Positions 26,708 to 36,098 of a DNA stretch of 64,000 nucleotides are shown in pieces. The stretch is from M3007 sp965249785 (GTDB lineage Bacteria > Bacteroidota > Bacteroidia > Chitinophagales > Saprospiraceae). The stretch covers positions 124,001-188,000 of the forward strand of contig CBDFMU010000012.1 of the NCBI GenBank assembly GCA_965249785.1, read 5' to 3'. A program made the position numbers and the translations under genes. Each line of letters begins with the position of its first letter. Position 1 is the first letter of the stretch. Under the pieces are notes generated by a model, which did no database searches, had not been told where the DNA came from, and saw nothing but the letters and a program-made list of their open reading frames with translations.

Positions 26708-26758
26708 TTTGAGTATTTGAAGTTTTGAGTATTCGATCAAATAACTGATTATCAACTG
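26708..26758. repeat. 51-bp dispersed repeat, copy 2
   Basis: Second copy of the repeat at 15887-15937, same orientation, about 45 of 51 bases identical. It lies 92 bases outside the left end of the insertion sequence. This copy lacks the partial inverted arm of copy 1. Confidence 0.7.
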
Positions 26759-26774
26759 ATGTTACGCACAATAT

Positions 26775-26820
26775 GACCCCAGAGGGGTCAAACATGAATA
26801 TCCCCCGGTGAAACTGGGGG
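26775..26820. repeat. Two adjacent short G/C palindromes
   Basis: GACCCC-AGA-GGGGTC (26775-26789) and CCCCCGGT-GAA-ACTGGGGG (26802-26820, one mismatch) form two separate hairpins just left of the insertion sequence. They look like REP-type intergenic palindromes. Confidence 0.5.
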
Positions 26821-26849
26821 TGAAAGAGCAAAATCGAAGCAACCCTTTC

Positions 26850-28030
26850 AGGCAGGGTTGATTGATTCTAGGGCATAGCGATTTTTGGCAATAAATGTTG
26901 AATATGAAGTACAATTTAGGAGAATTTATATCCATGCTAGACGACCCTCGACGGGGTCAGGGACAACGTCATAGTCTTTATAATGTGCTGTCGATCGTCA
27001 TTATGGCCATCATAAGTGGTCATCAGGGTTTTCGTGGGTTTGAACGTTTTGCCAATGCCAATGCTTTGGAACTGACCCAGGCGTTGAACTTACAGCATGG
27101 CGTACCGACTTACCAGACCTTCTACACGATTCTGACGAGGTTGGGGTCTCAGCTGTCTGGTAATAAGTTTATTGATTGGGCACGGGCCTACCATGCGGAG
27201 TGGTCGGATGAATTTATATCGCTAGACGGTAAAGCAGTCAAATCGACCGTAAATGGCGGCAACACGGGGTTGCAGAACTTCTCGGCGGCGGTGAGTGCCT
27301 TTGGTCAACAAAGCGGTCTGGTCTATGGCACACAGCCTTTTGAAAACCGGGGATCGGGCGGGGAAGTGGAGGCTCTGCGCAAACTGGTGCAGGAATTAGG
27401 GTTGCAGGATAGAGTGTTTACCATGGATGCTGCGCACACCAAAAAAAAACTTTTGACCTGATGTTATCAATCGGCTGCCACTTTCTATCACAGGTCAAGC
27501 GAAACTGTCCAGTGCTGTGGCAGGCCATAGCCGAGCACACGCGGGTGGCAACACCGATATCCACGCATGAATACGACCAAAAAGGACATGGTCGTCATGT
27601 GTACAGGCAGGTCGAACTGTATGGTCCGATGGCGGAGCAGCCATCTGGCTGGAATGGCATCCAACGAGTGGTCAAGGTTCGCCGATGGGGCACCAGACAA
27701 GGTACTCCCTTTGACGAAACGGCCTTTTATGTCCTGAGCAAGCCTATGGATGCGGCTGATCGGGTGGCAAAGGCCATCCAGTCCCATTGGACCATTGAGA
27801 ACAACCTACACTGGGCCAAGGACGTAAACATGAAAGAGGATGCCACCACATTGCGTAAACATAGTCAAGTCTCCCTGTTGATACAATTAAATAATGTTAT
27901 AGTCAACACATTGACTATCAATGGATATAAGGTGATAAAAAACACTTTCGCTAAATTCGCCAATAAAGTCAATAAACTCGCTAAGCTCTTCCAAAACCAA
28001 GGCAATACCTAGAATCAATCAACCCTGCCT
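26850..28030 (+). mobile_element. ISAs1-family insertion sequence
   Basis: A ~1.18-kb element bounded by perfect 23-bp inverted repeats at 26850-26872 and 28008-28030 (the inner end reads GGTTGATTGATTCTAGG on the left). A single transposase gene fills it and its stop codon lies inside the right repeat. Homology between the two ends continues weakly outward (ACCCTTTCAGG against CCCCTGAAGG), so the true ends may lie some bases further out. No clear target-site duplication was found. Confidence 0.85.
26895..28012 (+). CDS. ISAs1-family transposase, split by a frameshift at an A9 run
   Basis: Together the two frames encode a ~372-residue DDE transposase of the ISAs1 type: an N-terminal DPRRGQGQRHSL block, then LDGKAVKST (about residues 114-122), FTMDAAHTKKK (about 175-185), and in the second frame CHFLSQVKRN and the SHWTIENNLHWAKDV block with the catalytic Glu. 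The switch occurs at AAAAAAAAAC (27441-27450): slipping back one base gives KKKTFDLMLS, which joins the parts as in intact relatives. ISAs1 elements normally use one frame, so this is either a one-base deletion, a sequencing slip, or slippage at the A-run. Confidence 0.88.
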
Positions 28031-28134
28031 TCAGGGGCAGGGGGTGGAATAAGCGCATACCCAATGTAAAGTGCACTAATCACCCACAAAATCCGTAAGT
28101 AAACGACATTGCCCTGTATGGGGAGCAGGAAGGG

Positions 28135-29874
28135 TTACGGCAACAACTCCAACAACCCCTTCTCGTCCGGCCATTCCAGCAACTTCTTCCGCAATCGCTG
28201 CCGACCTTTTTTCACGCCATTCGGACTAATGCCCAGCGTATCGGCAATTTCTCGGCTGTTCAAATTCAATTTTAATAAAGCCAGCAATCGAATTTCAGCG
28301 GGCGTGAATCCCGCTTCGTGTTTCGACAAATACTCTATAAAACCATTATGTACCTGATCAAACAGTTTTCTAAAATTCCGCCAGTCATCCTCGGTCAACA
28401 GAGTAAACTGGGTCAACATAGCGTGGGACTGGTCGGATGTTTCATCGGTCTCCACACCCAACACGGTTTCCAGCTGTTCCAATTGGCGGCTTTTTTGGCG
28501 CAAACGGTCGGTATAGCGGTCCAGCTCGCGGCGGCTTGCTTCGAGTTGGGTTTCGAGGTTGCGTTCGGTCTGGCGGTTGCGGCGTTTTATGCGCACATAA
28601 CCCGCTCCCGCCGTAGCCAGGCCGACGGCAAATAAGGCCAACATCGCCAGCAAACGGTCGCGCGCCAGTTCCTTCTCGTGTTCGGCGTGCTCCACGCGCA
28701 GTTGCCATGCATTTTCTTCCGAAATAAATTGCAGCAGCCCATCCAGCCGTTTCTTCTCTTGAATTTTGTTTTTCTGCGCGACCGTATCCTTCGTGTTTTC
28801 CGCCCGATCACGCCATTGATAAGCCAATTGCCATTGCCGGGTGAGGGCATAATAGTCCGACCACAGGCGCAGTTGCCGGACGTCATTTTTGGAAGAGGGC
28901 AAGCTTGCCTCGGATTGCAGTAGAAAATGTTTCGCCTCCTCCGCTTTGCCTTGCCGCAGGTAGACATCCGCCAAACCCCTGGCGGCCAGCGCGGCACTCA
29001 TCTCATCCAGACTACCTTCAAAATCTGCGTATAACAACTCTACCGCGCGATCCCACTGACCCAACTCCCGATAGATGCCGCCCTGATTGCCCTTCATAAT
29101 GGCGACCCATACTGGCTGTCCACAACTATCGGCCACGGCAATGCCCCGATCAAAAATCCGGAGGGCCTCTTGATATTGACCCATGGCCTTACAATTGACA
29201 CCCCAGTTGTTCCAGGCATTAATATACACAAATATATCCGAAAAACGGCCCGCTGCCAAGGCCATTTGGAAAGCCTTATTCGCCAGATCGCGCCTTCCAG
29301 CAGCGATGTAATTGTCACCAATATCCTTGAAATACGTGCCAGGAAAAGGGAGATTATCCAGGTTGCGCGGATCCTGGCACCATGCGTCGGCTTTGGCTAA
29401 GAAAGGATAGGCTTTGTCGGGTAATTGCAGTAAATTATAAATGATCGCTATTTTGATAGCAGCCTGTACTTGTAAACCAATATTCCGGGCTTGCGTGGCC
29501 AAATCCAACGCGCGTTTGTAGTGTAGAATAGCATTATTGTACATACCCGCATCCGGCGTGTACAGATCGCCCGCCAATAAATTCCATGTAGCCAGCATAA
29601 TGGGCGGCTGCTGTTCCGGCGATTCATTCAGTCCGAGATTAACAGCATACGTGACATCACTGGTTTGAAATTCGTTCCGCCGCTGTTTGATTTGAGAGAA
29701 AAAATGCTCCACGCGATTGCCAGTATCCGACGGAGACAAAGCCTGCCAAAGACTGTCCACGCGCTCAGATTGCGCCATTACGGCCTCCTGTCCAAGCAAG
29801 ACTAGGGCAAAAAGAGTAAGTAGAATCCGTATTCGGAAAGGTGTAAACGCTAAAAATGTCATCACTTTATGCAT
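28135..29874 (-). CDS. TPR-repeat membrane protein with LuxR-type DNA-binding domain
   Basis: A 579-residue protein. Residues 1-35 form a signal peptide (VLLGQEAVMAQ). About 90-370 are TPR-like helices (AILHYKRALDLA, EALRIFDRGIAVA, WDRAVELLY). A transmembrane helix lies near 405-425 (LLAMLALFAVGLATAGAGYV), followed by a coiled coil (about 428-470) and a C-terminal LuxR/GerE helix-turn-helix (FTPAEIRLLALLKLNLNSREIADTLGISPNGVKKGRQRLRKKL, given here as spaced blocks: FTPAEIRLL, SREIADTLGISPNGVKK). A periplasmic TPR sensor with a cytoplasmic DNA-binding end is a known Bacteroidota architecture. It is divergent from the hybrid sensor gene, so both may be controlled from one intergenic region. ATG 29862 is an alternative start. 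Confidence 0.85.
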   Translation of the reverse strand: MHKVMTFLAFTPFRIRILLTLFALVLLGQEAVMAQSERVDSLWQALSPSDTGNRVEHFFSQIKQRRNEFQTSDVTYAVNLGLNESPEQQPPIMLATWNLLAGDLYTPDAGMYNNAILHYKRALDLATQARNIGLQVQAAIKIAIIYNLLQLPDKAYPFLAKADAWCQDPRNLDNLPFPGTYFKDIGDNYIAAGRRDLANKAFQMALAAGRFSDIFVYINAWNNWGVNCKAMGQYQEALRIFDRGIAVADSCGQPVWVAIMKGNQGGIYRELGQWDRAVELLYADFEGSLDEMSAALAARGLADVYLRQGKAEEAKHFLLQSEASLPSSKNDVRQLRLWSDYYALTRQWQLAYQWRDRAENTKDTVAQKNKIQEKKRLDGLLQFISEENAWQLRVEHAEHEKELARDRLLAMLALFAVGLATAGAGYVRIKRRNRQTERNLETQLEASRRELDRYTDRLRQKSRQLEQLETVLGVETDETSDQSHAMLTQFTLLTEDDWRNFRKLFDQVHNGFIEYLSKHEAGFTPAEIRLLALLKLNLNSREIADTLGISPNGVKKGRQRLRKKLLEWPDEKGLLELLP

Positions 29875-29990
29875 ACCAATTGGTAAAAGTAAACATTCAG
29901 CGTACTACGCAAACCAACGCTACGCATCACCACAGATTTATCTACCCATCCGACGAAAAATCTGACGATGTTACGTCCTCCCAAGTTCCG

Positions 29991-29998
29991 TACCTTCG
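29991..29998 (+). promoter_or_regulatory. Candidate -7 element of the hybrid sensor gene
   Basis: TACCTTCG followed by CATC matches TAnnTTTG in 7 of 8 positions. It supports translation from the TTG at 30030, about 25 bases after the predicted start of transcription, rather than from the ATG at 29856 that overlaps the divergent gene. Confidence 0.4.
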
Positions 29999-30029
29999 CA
30001 TCACTTATCAAATCAACATCGGCATCCCC

Positions 30030-33000
30030 TTGACGCGCTTTTCACCTGATTTCCAGCCTGCCAGTGGGCTATGTTGGCGCAGGCTACTGTTATTGCTACT
30101 TTGGGTAGTAAGAGGCACCACTTTGTCGGCTCAAATCGGACAGATTGAGCATCTCACTATCGAGCAGGGTCTCCCTTCCAATAGCGTCACGGCGCTCTTG
30201 CAAGATCGGCAGGGCTTTGTGTGGATTGGTAGTGCGGGCGGGTTGAGCCGCTATGATGGCTACGACTTGAAAGTCTATAAACACCTGCCCGATGATCCGC
30301 AGAGTTTAGCCAACAATGCCGTAACGACTATTTTTGAAGATCATGCCCACCAACTGTGGATCGGCACGAACGGCGGCATCAGCCGTTACGATCCACAGAC
30401 GGAAAAATTTACCTCCTATCGGCACGAACCCGAGCATCCGGAGAGCCTGAGCAATAGTACTATTGTCAGCATTTTTGAAGATGCGGCCCAGCGTATGTGG
30501 TTGCTTAGTTGGAATGGTGGGCTAAATGAATTAGATGCTGAAAAAGGCCATTTCCGTCATTACTATCCCGATCCGGCTTTCCCGGAAAAGGAAGAGATGA
30601 CTTTTTCTTCTCGTCCTGCGCCGGTGCGAGGGCAGCCCAATCGCTTCTGGATGTCGTTTTTACAGGATTCGACCGTTTTATACCAGTTCGATACGGAAAC
30701 TAAAACGTTTACAAACTACGGTTGCGTTTTTCATAAAGGCGATTATTCTATTGTCTGGAGCATTTTTCAGGATAGCCGGGGTACCGTCTGGTTGGCCACC
30801 AGCAAGGGGCTATATACCCTGGACCAAACGACCAAAAAACTACGGTCTGTTACGGAAAATCCACAGGTACCGTCAATATTAAACAAAGCCAGTGTTTTTG
30901 ACCTGCTGGAAGATACAGCAGGCAATATCTGGATTGCTACGCTCAAGGCGGGGCTTTTTATATATAATCCCGCCACTGGCATTTATACCCATCACCCGCA
31001 CGAAGAGCATCAGCCGAAAGGCTTGAATAGCGATATAATACAAAAGATTTTACAGGATAAATCCGGTGTCGTCTGGTTAGGTACGGGGGAGTCCGGGATT
31101 AATCTGGTCATACCCGACTATGTGCAATTTCAGCACTATAAAGGCGATGGTAAAACGCCCGGCACGCTCACCGAAAACATCATCACCGGGTTTTCGGAAG
31201 ACCAGCAGGGGCACATCTGGGTGGGTCTGGAAAGCAAAGGTGTAAATCAATTAAATCGCGCTACTGGACGCTTCCAGTCACTACCCATTCCGAAAAGCGA
31301 TCCCACGTATATACTGCCAACTTTTGCCGTGCATGAAGACCGCAGTGGTGATCTGTGGATCGCGATGAATGATGATGATATGGGGCTTTACCGCCGCTCT
31401 CATGTGGATGGATCGTATCACATTTATCGCCATGATTCGACGGATACGAATAGCCTGACTAACAATTATGTTCAGGAAATTTATGAAGACCGCTACGGCG
31501 ATTTGTGGCTCAGTACTGCCGATGGACTGGATCGTTTTGACCAAAAGCAGCAGATTTTTGTCCACTACCGCCATGATCCCAATAACCCGAACACCATACT
31601 GGACAATAGCGTAGGAACCATTCTGGAAGATCGGTCGGGTGCGATCTGGGTGGGTACCCGAACTGGATTGTCGCGGCTCGACCGGCGTACGAATACATAT
31701 CTGCACTTTACCTACAAGAGTCAGGACCCTCAATCGCTCAGTGGACAGGACGTGCAGGCCATCTGTCAGGATCGGTCGGGTGCCATTTGGGTCGGTATGG
31801 AGCGCGGACTGAATCGATTGGTTTTCGCCTCGCCGAATATTCAGGCGGCATCGGAAGTGACGATCACTCGCTATTTTACGCAGGATGGGCTGCCCGATGA
31901 TTTTATTAAAGGTGTGCTGGAAGACGAACAAGGTCGCTTGTGGATCAGCACCGATCAAGGAATATCGGTGTTAAAAAATCCGCAGCATCCGGCAGGTGTA
32001 CTACCCGACTTTAAAAATTATAGCCTGGCTCACGGATTACAGGCTTATCGCTTCAATAAAAATGCCGCCTATAAAAGCCGTAGCGGAGAGTTATATTTTG
32101 GCGGTCGAAATGGATTTAACGTTATTAATCCTACTAATGTAGTCTATAATAAATTAATTCCGCCCATAGTCATCAGTAGTTTGGAGAAATACGACATTGA
32201 TCATCCCGAATGGGGAGCACGCGCGGAACCAGGTGTTTCTACTAGTAAAGAAATTAGACTTTCTTATAAAAACAACATTTTTACCATTCGATTTGCTGCG
32301 CTGGATTTCCGCGAACCAGCGGCGAATCGTTATGCCTATCAATTAGAAGGATTTAATAATAACTGGATTCAATTAGGGACCCAGCGACAGGTAACGTTTA
32401 CTAATCTCGACCCAGGCACGTATATTTTTCGGGTAAAAGGCTCTAATAGCGATGGTGTCTGGAATGAAACCGGCACGGAATTAAAGATCATCATCACACC
32501 GCCGTGGTGGAAAACGATCTGGGCTTATTTATGCTATATAATTTTGTTTATTGTAGCAATAGTCACACTTGTAAAAGCCCGCTTGCGCTATCTGGAAAAC
32601 CGGACGATAGAACTCGAACAAGCCGTCACCAAAGGCATTGCCCAGATTTCCACCCAGAAAGAACTACTGCAAGTCCAGGCCGAAAAATTGCAGGAACTCG
32701 ACCGCACCAAGTCGAATTTCTACACCAACATGACCCACGAATTCCGCACGCCGCTGACCGTCATATTGGGGATGACTGACCAGGCGGAAAATGACTATCC
32801 GCCACCAGTACCAGATACTTTTCGGCAAAACATCACCATGATTCGGCGCAATGGCCAGCAATTGCTGCGCCTGACCAATCAATTGCTTGATCTTTCCAGA
32901 TTGGATGCTGGCCAATTGCCGGTGCATCTGGTGCAGGATGACGTGGTTGGTTTTATTGCTTATCTGGTCCAGTCTTTCCAGTCTTTTGCGGCTACCAAAA

Positions 33001-34244
33001 ACGTGCAACTACATTTTCAGCCGAAAGTATCGGCCATGCAGATGAATTTTGACCAGGAAAAACTGCAAAGTATTGTGGTCAATCTCTTGTCGAACGCCAT
33101 CAAGTTCACCCCACCCGACGGCCACGTGTATGTGTTTACTGCCAACACCGAAGAAACGCTGACGGTGCGCATAAAAGATACCGGGATTGGCATTTCGCCA
33201 GAAAAATTGCCCTATGTATTCGACCGTTTTTATCAGGTAGATGCTACGAGTACCCGGCGCGAAGAAGGGAGTGGCATTGGCCTGACTTTGGCCAAAGAAC
33301 TGGTGCAACTGGCGGGCGGCACGCTTTCGGTGAACAGTGTGCCGGGCGAAGGTTCCGAGTTTGTGATCACGCTGCCCATTTCCCGCGCCGAACTTCCGGG
33401 GACGGAGGCGGCTCGCCCCGTTTTTGATTTTCTATTTCCTGCTGTCGGCGAAAGCAGCAGTCTCGTACCGCTCCCCACCGCTGCCGAAGACCACCATCTG
33501 CCGTTGCTGCTGATCGTGGAAGACAATGCGGACGTTGCCCATTACCTGCAAGTTTCTGTGATGGACCACTACCAGGTTATTATTGCTAAAAACGGGCAGT
33601 TGGGTATTGATAAAGCCGTCGAACTGGTGCCAGACCTCATCGTCAGCGACGTGATGATGCCGGAGAAGGACGGGTTTGAATTGTGTAACACCCTCAAAAA
33701 CGACGAGCGTACCAGCCATATTCCCATCATTTTGCTGACTGCCAAAGCCGATCTGGCCTCGCGCATTAAAGGTTTGTCGCGGGGGGCCGATGCCTATTTG
33801 GCGAAGCCATTCCAAAAGGAAGAACTGCTCGTGCAGCTCCAATCGCTGTTGCAGTTGCGCCGGAGATTGCAGGCGCGTTACGCTCCGGCAGTACTTTTAC
33901 CGGCCAATAAGGATGCTGTGGTACAGCTCGAAGACCAGTTTCTGGCCAAAGTTCGCACCCTGCTGCTCCAACACCTGGCCGACGAAAGTTTTGGCGTCAA
34001 CGAAATAGCGGCGGGTATTCACCTCAGCCCATCGCAGTTATTTCGAAAAATAAAGGCTCTGACTGGCCAGTCACCGACCATCTTTTTACGCAGCCTGCGT
34101 TTGCAAAAAGCCCTCGAATTATTGACCGATGGCCGCTTGTCGGTCGCCGAGGTAGCCTATCAGGTGGGCTTTTCCGACCCGGCGTATTTCTCCCGCGCAT
34201 TTTCGCAGGAATTTGGCTTTGCACCGAGTTCGTTGCGCAAGTAA
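30030..34244 (+). CDS. Hybrid two-component system protein (propeller sensor, kinase, receiver, AraC)
   Basis: About 1404 residues from TTG 30030; the frame is open back to an ATG at 29856 (numbering below from there, 1462 residues). A signal peptide ends near residue 93 (TTLSAQ). About 97-790 are Reg_prop propeller repeats (FVWIGSAGGLSRYDG, QLWIGTNGGISRYDP). A Y_Y_Y domain (about 800-885), a transmembrane helix (about 888-910), HisKA with phospho-acceptor His961 (MTHEFRTPL), HATPase (NAIKFTPP, DTGIGIS, GSGIGLTLAKEL), a receiver with Asp1265 (IVSDVMMPEKDG) and a C-terminal AraC domain (two helix-turn-helices, to VGFSDPAYFSRAF) follow. It senses a periplasmic ligand and regulates transcription directly, probably of the genes that follow. 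The start codon is uncertain. Confidence 0.92.
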   Translation: MTRFSPDFQPASGLCWRRLLLLLLWVVRGTTLSAQIGQIEHLTIEQGLPSNSVTALLQDRQGFVWIGSAGGLSRYDGYDLKVYKHLPDDPQSLANNAVTTIFEDHAHQLWIGTNGGISRYDPQTEKFTSYRHEPEHPESLSNSTIVSIFEDAAQRMWLLSWNGGLNELDAEKGHFRHYYPDPAFPEKEEMTFSSRPAPVRGQPNRFWMSFLQDSTVLYQFDTETKTFTNYGCVFHKGDYSIVWSIFQDSRGTVWLATSKGLYTLDQTTKKLRSVTENPQVPSILNKASVFDLLEDTAGNIWIATLKAGLFIYNPATGIYTHHPHEEHQPKGLNSDIIQKILQDKSGVVWLGTGESGINLVIPDYVQFQHYKGDGKTPGTLTENIITGFSEDQQGHIWVGLESKGVNQLNRATGRFQSLPIPKSDPTYILPTFAVHEDRSGDLWIAMNDDDMGLYRRSHVDGSYHIYRHDSTDTNSLTNNYVQEIYEDRYGDLWLSTADGLDRFDQKQQIFVHYRHDPNNPNTILDNSVGTILEDRSGAIWVGTRTGLSRLDRRTNTYLHFTYKSQDPQSLSGQDVQAICQDRSGAIWVGMERGLNRLVFASPNIQAASEVTITRYFTQDGLPDDFIKGVLEDEQGRLWISTDQGISVLKNPQHPAGVLPDFKNYSLAHGLQAYRFNKNAAYKSRSGELYFGGRNGFNVINPTNVVYNKLIPPIVISSLEKYDIDHPEWGARAEPGVSTSKEIRLSYKNNIFTIRFAALDFREPAANRYAYQLEGFNNNWIQLGTQRQVTFTNLDPGTYIFRVKGSNSDGVWNETGTELKIIITPPWWKTIWAYLCYIILFIVAIVTLVKARLRYLENRTIELEQAVTKGIAQISTQKELLQVQAEKLQELDRTKSNFYTNMTHEFRTPLTVILGMTDQAENDYPPPVPDTFRQNITMIRRNGQQLLRLTNQLLDLSRLDAGQLPVHLVQDDVVGFIAYLVQSFQSFAATKNVQLHFQPKVSAMQMNFDQEKLQSIVVNLLSNAIKFTPPDGHVYVFTANTEETLTVRIKDTGIGISPEKLPYVFDRFYQVDATSTRREEGSGIGLTLAKELVQLAGGTLSVNSVPGEGSEFVITLPISRAELPGTEAARPVFDFLFPAVGESSSLVPLPTAAEDHHLPLLLIVEDNADVAHYLQVSVMDHYQVIIAKNGQLGIDKAVELVPDLIVSDVMMPEKDGFELCNTLKNDERTSHIPIILLTAKADLASRIKGLSRGADAYLAKPFQKEELLVQLQSLLQLRRRLQARYAPAVLLPANKDAVVQLEDQFLAKVRTLLLQHLADESFGVNEIAAGIHLSPSQLFRKIKALTGQSPTIFLRSLRLQKALELLTDGRLSVAEVAYQVGFSDPAYFSRAFSQEFGFAPSSLRK

Positions 34245-34273
34245 TTGATTTTCAATAAACATTTTTTCGGTAT

Positions 34274-34310
34274 GCAAGCGTAGTCCAAGTAATTGCAAGC
34301 ATAGTGCAAG
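34274..34310 (+). promoter_or_regulatory. Tandem direct repeat with 21-bp spacing, AraC-type operator candidate
   Basis: GCAAGCGTAGTCCAAG (34274-34289) and GCAAGCATAGTGCAAG (34295-34310) are 14/16 identical direct repeats, exactly 21 bp start to start (two helical turns), the spacing of AraC half-sites such as araI1/araI2. The downstream half-site ends about 20 bases before the -7 element at 34331, so it would cover the -33 region. The adjacent sensor ends in an AraC domain. Binding is inferred. Confidence 0.55.
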
Positions 34311-34330
34311 CCAGTATAACACCGTAATCA

Positions 34331-34338
34331 CACTTTTG
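34331..34338 (+). promoter_or_regulatory. Candidate -7 element of the barrel gene
   Basis: CACTTTTG followed by CAG matches TAnnTTTG in 7 of 8 positions, 22 bases before the ATG at 34361. No -33 TTTG is at the right distance, which fits a promoter needing an activator at 34274-34310. Confidence 0.45.
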
Positions 34339-34360
34339 CAGTGTTCAAAAAGACCTGCCT

Positions 34361-36097
34361 ATGAAAGTGTACCATTACTTGTTATTGCTGGGAATGCTGG
34401 CCTATGGAGGAGCGGTCTGCGCACAGGATGTGGAACCTTTGACTACACAGGAAAGTCGAAAGAAATTCTTCGAGGATTTCTATAAAAGCGACCCGTTCAG
34501 CGTTCACGGCAGCGTGGCCCTGAACCTGCGTTCCTACAACGCCAACGGCATCGGCAATCGGCAGGCTCCGTTCATGTGGTACCTCGGCGGGCAGGCCAAT
34601 GTCGCCATTTACAAACTCAACATTCCGGTGAGCGTGTTGCTGAGTGCGCAGAGTTTTACCTACTCGCATCCCTTTCACCGCGACGCCTACCGCAATCGTT
34701 TCACCCGCATCGGGGCCAGTCCGTATTATAAATGGATCAAACTTCACTTCGGGCATCGCTACATGGATTTTTCCCCGCTCACGGTGGCCAATCATACTTT
34801 TCTGGGGGCGGGTATCGAACTGACGCCGGGCAAATTTCGCAGTGCATTTTTCTATGGCAAACTGGCCAAAACCGAACCGCAGGATTTAGCCTTGAATAAT
34901 ATTAACCGGGAAATATTCCAGCGCAAAGGCTGGGGTTTGAAACTCGGCTATGGCACCCGCGAACAGTTTCTGGACTTTATTCTCTTCAAAGCCAAAGACG
35001 ATCCGACGGCTTTAAGTCAATTGAACCAGGACTCGGCCTACGTTTTTCAAAATGAAAACATGGTGATCGGGCTGAACGGCCAAACCATGCTGTTCAAAAA
35101 AATCCGGGTCAATCTGGAACTGGCGTCCAGTGCCTTTACCAATGACGTGGTAGACCCGGAGACGCATACGCACCGCCTTTTACACCCTTCTTTTTTGCTC
35201 AAATCGCGGACTTCCACGGCCTATCGTTCGGCGGCCAATGCAGGAATACAGTACCAGCAAAAACTGTTTTCGGTAGGCGTGGCTTACCGACGTATTGACC
35301 CGGACTACCGCTCGCTGGGGGCTTATTTTTTTAATAATGATCTGGAAAATATTACGGCGAATGCCGGGCTGAGCCTCTTCAAAAGCCGGGTGCGCCTCAA
35401 CGGTAGCCTCGGTCGCCAGCATAATAATCTATCGGGCGAAAAGGCCACGCAGTTCAATCGCACCATCGGTTCGCTGGATGCCATGTACACCAACGGGGCA
35501 TTCAATCTCGGCCTCGATTATTCCAATTACACCGCCAATATTGACTACGTGCTGAACCAGGATTTGGACAGCCTCAACGCTATCATCGTCACGCAGCAGA
35601 CGGGCATAAACGCCGCTTATGTCATCACGCAAAGCAACAAAAACCGGCATACCTTCTCCGGCAATTTCTCCATCCAGCAGATCACCGACGACGTGGCCGA
35701 TCCCCAGCGCAGTGCCGAATCGAAGATGCTGACTGGCGTGCTCAGTTACCTCTTTGCCACTGGCGAGGAAGGCTGGCGATTCAATATCCGCGTCAATTAT
35801 AACCAGAATCGCCTCAGCGGAATGACCATTGATCGCTATGGTTTTGGCGGTGGCGTACAGAAGGATTTGATTCCTAAAAAATGGTCGCTGGGCTTCGATG
35901 CCAATTACTACGATGCCACCGGCGAAACCCTCGAACAACAAACCCTGAATCTGCGCGCCAACACCTTCTTTCAGGCCGGTAAACACCACCGCCTGGATGC
36001 CAGCCTGCTGCTCCTGAATCGCTTCCGTTCCACCGGCTCGAATGCCCCGACTTTCCGGGAAACGACGGCGATGCTGAATTATATTTATAGTTTTTGA
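34361..36097 (+). CDS. Outer-membrane beta-barrel protein
   Basis: A 578-residue exported protein: signal peptide 1-22 (LLLLGMLAYGGAVCAQ), then alternating amphipathic strands throughout (for example FLDFILFKAKDD, GVAYRRIDPDYR, LGLDYSNYTANIDY), ending in an aromatic residue (MLNYIYSF), as usual for outer-membrane barrels. It has no TonB plug, no SusD partner and no recognised family signature. I infer a 16- to 22-stranded barrel serving as export pore or anchor for the large exported proteins encoded just downstream; that role is a guess from gene order. Confidence 0.75.
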   Translation: MKVYHYLLLLGMLAYGGAVCAQDVEPLTTQESRKKFFEDFYKSDPFSVHGSVALNLRSYNANGIGNRQAPFMWYLGGQANVAIYKLNIPVSVLLSAQSFTYSHPFHRDAYRNRFTRIGASPYYKWIKLHFGHRYMDFSPLTVANHTFLGAGIELTPGKFRSAFFYGKLAKTEPQDLALNNINREIFQRKGWGLKLGYGTREQFLDFILFKAKDDPTALSQLNQDSAYVFQNENMVIGLNGQTMLFKKIRVNLELASSAFTNDVVDPETHTHRLLHPSFLLKSRTSTAYRSAANAGIQYQQKLFSVGVAYRRIDPDYRSLGAYFFNNDLENITANAGLSLFKSRVRLNGSLGRQHNNLSGEKATQFNRTIGSLDAMYTNGAFNLGLDYSNYTANIDYVLNQDLDSLNAIIVTQQTGINAAYVITQSNKNRHTFSGNFSIQQITDDVADPQRSAESKMLTGVLSYLFATGEEGWRFNIRVNYNQNRLSGMTIDRYGFGGGVQKDLIPKKWSLGFDANYYDATGETLEQQTLNLRANTFFQAGKHHRLDASLLLLNRFRSTGSNAPTFRETTAMLNYIYSF

Positions 36098-36098
36098 A

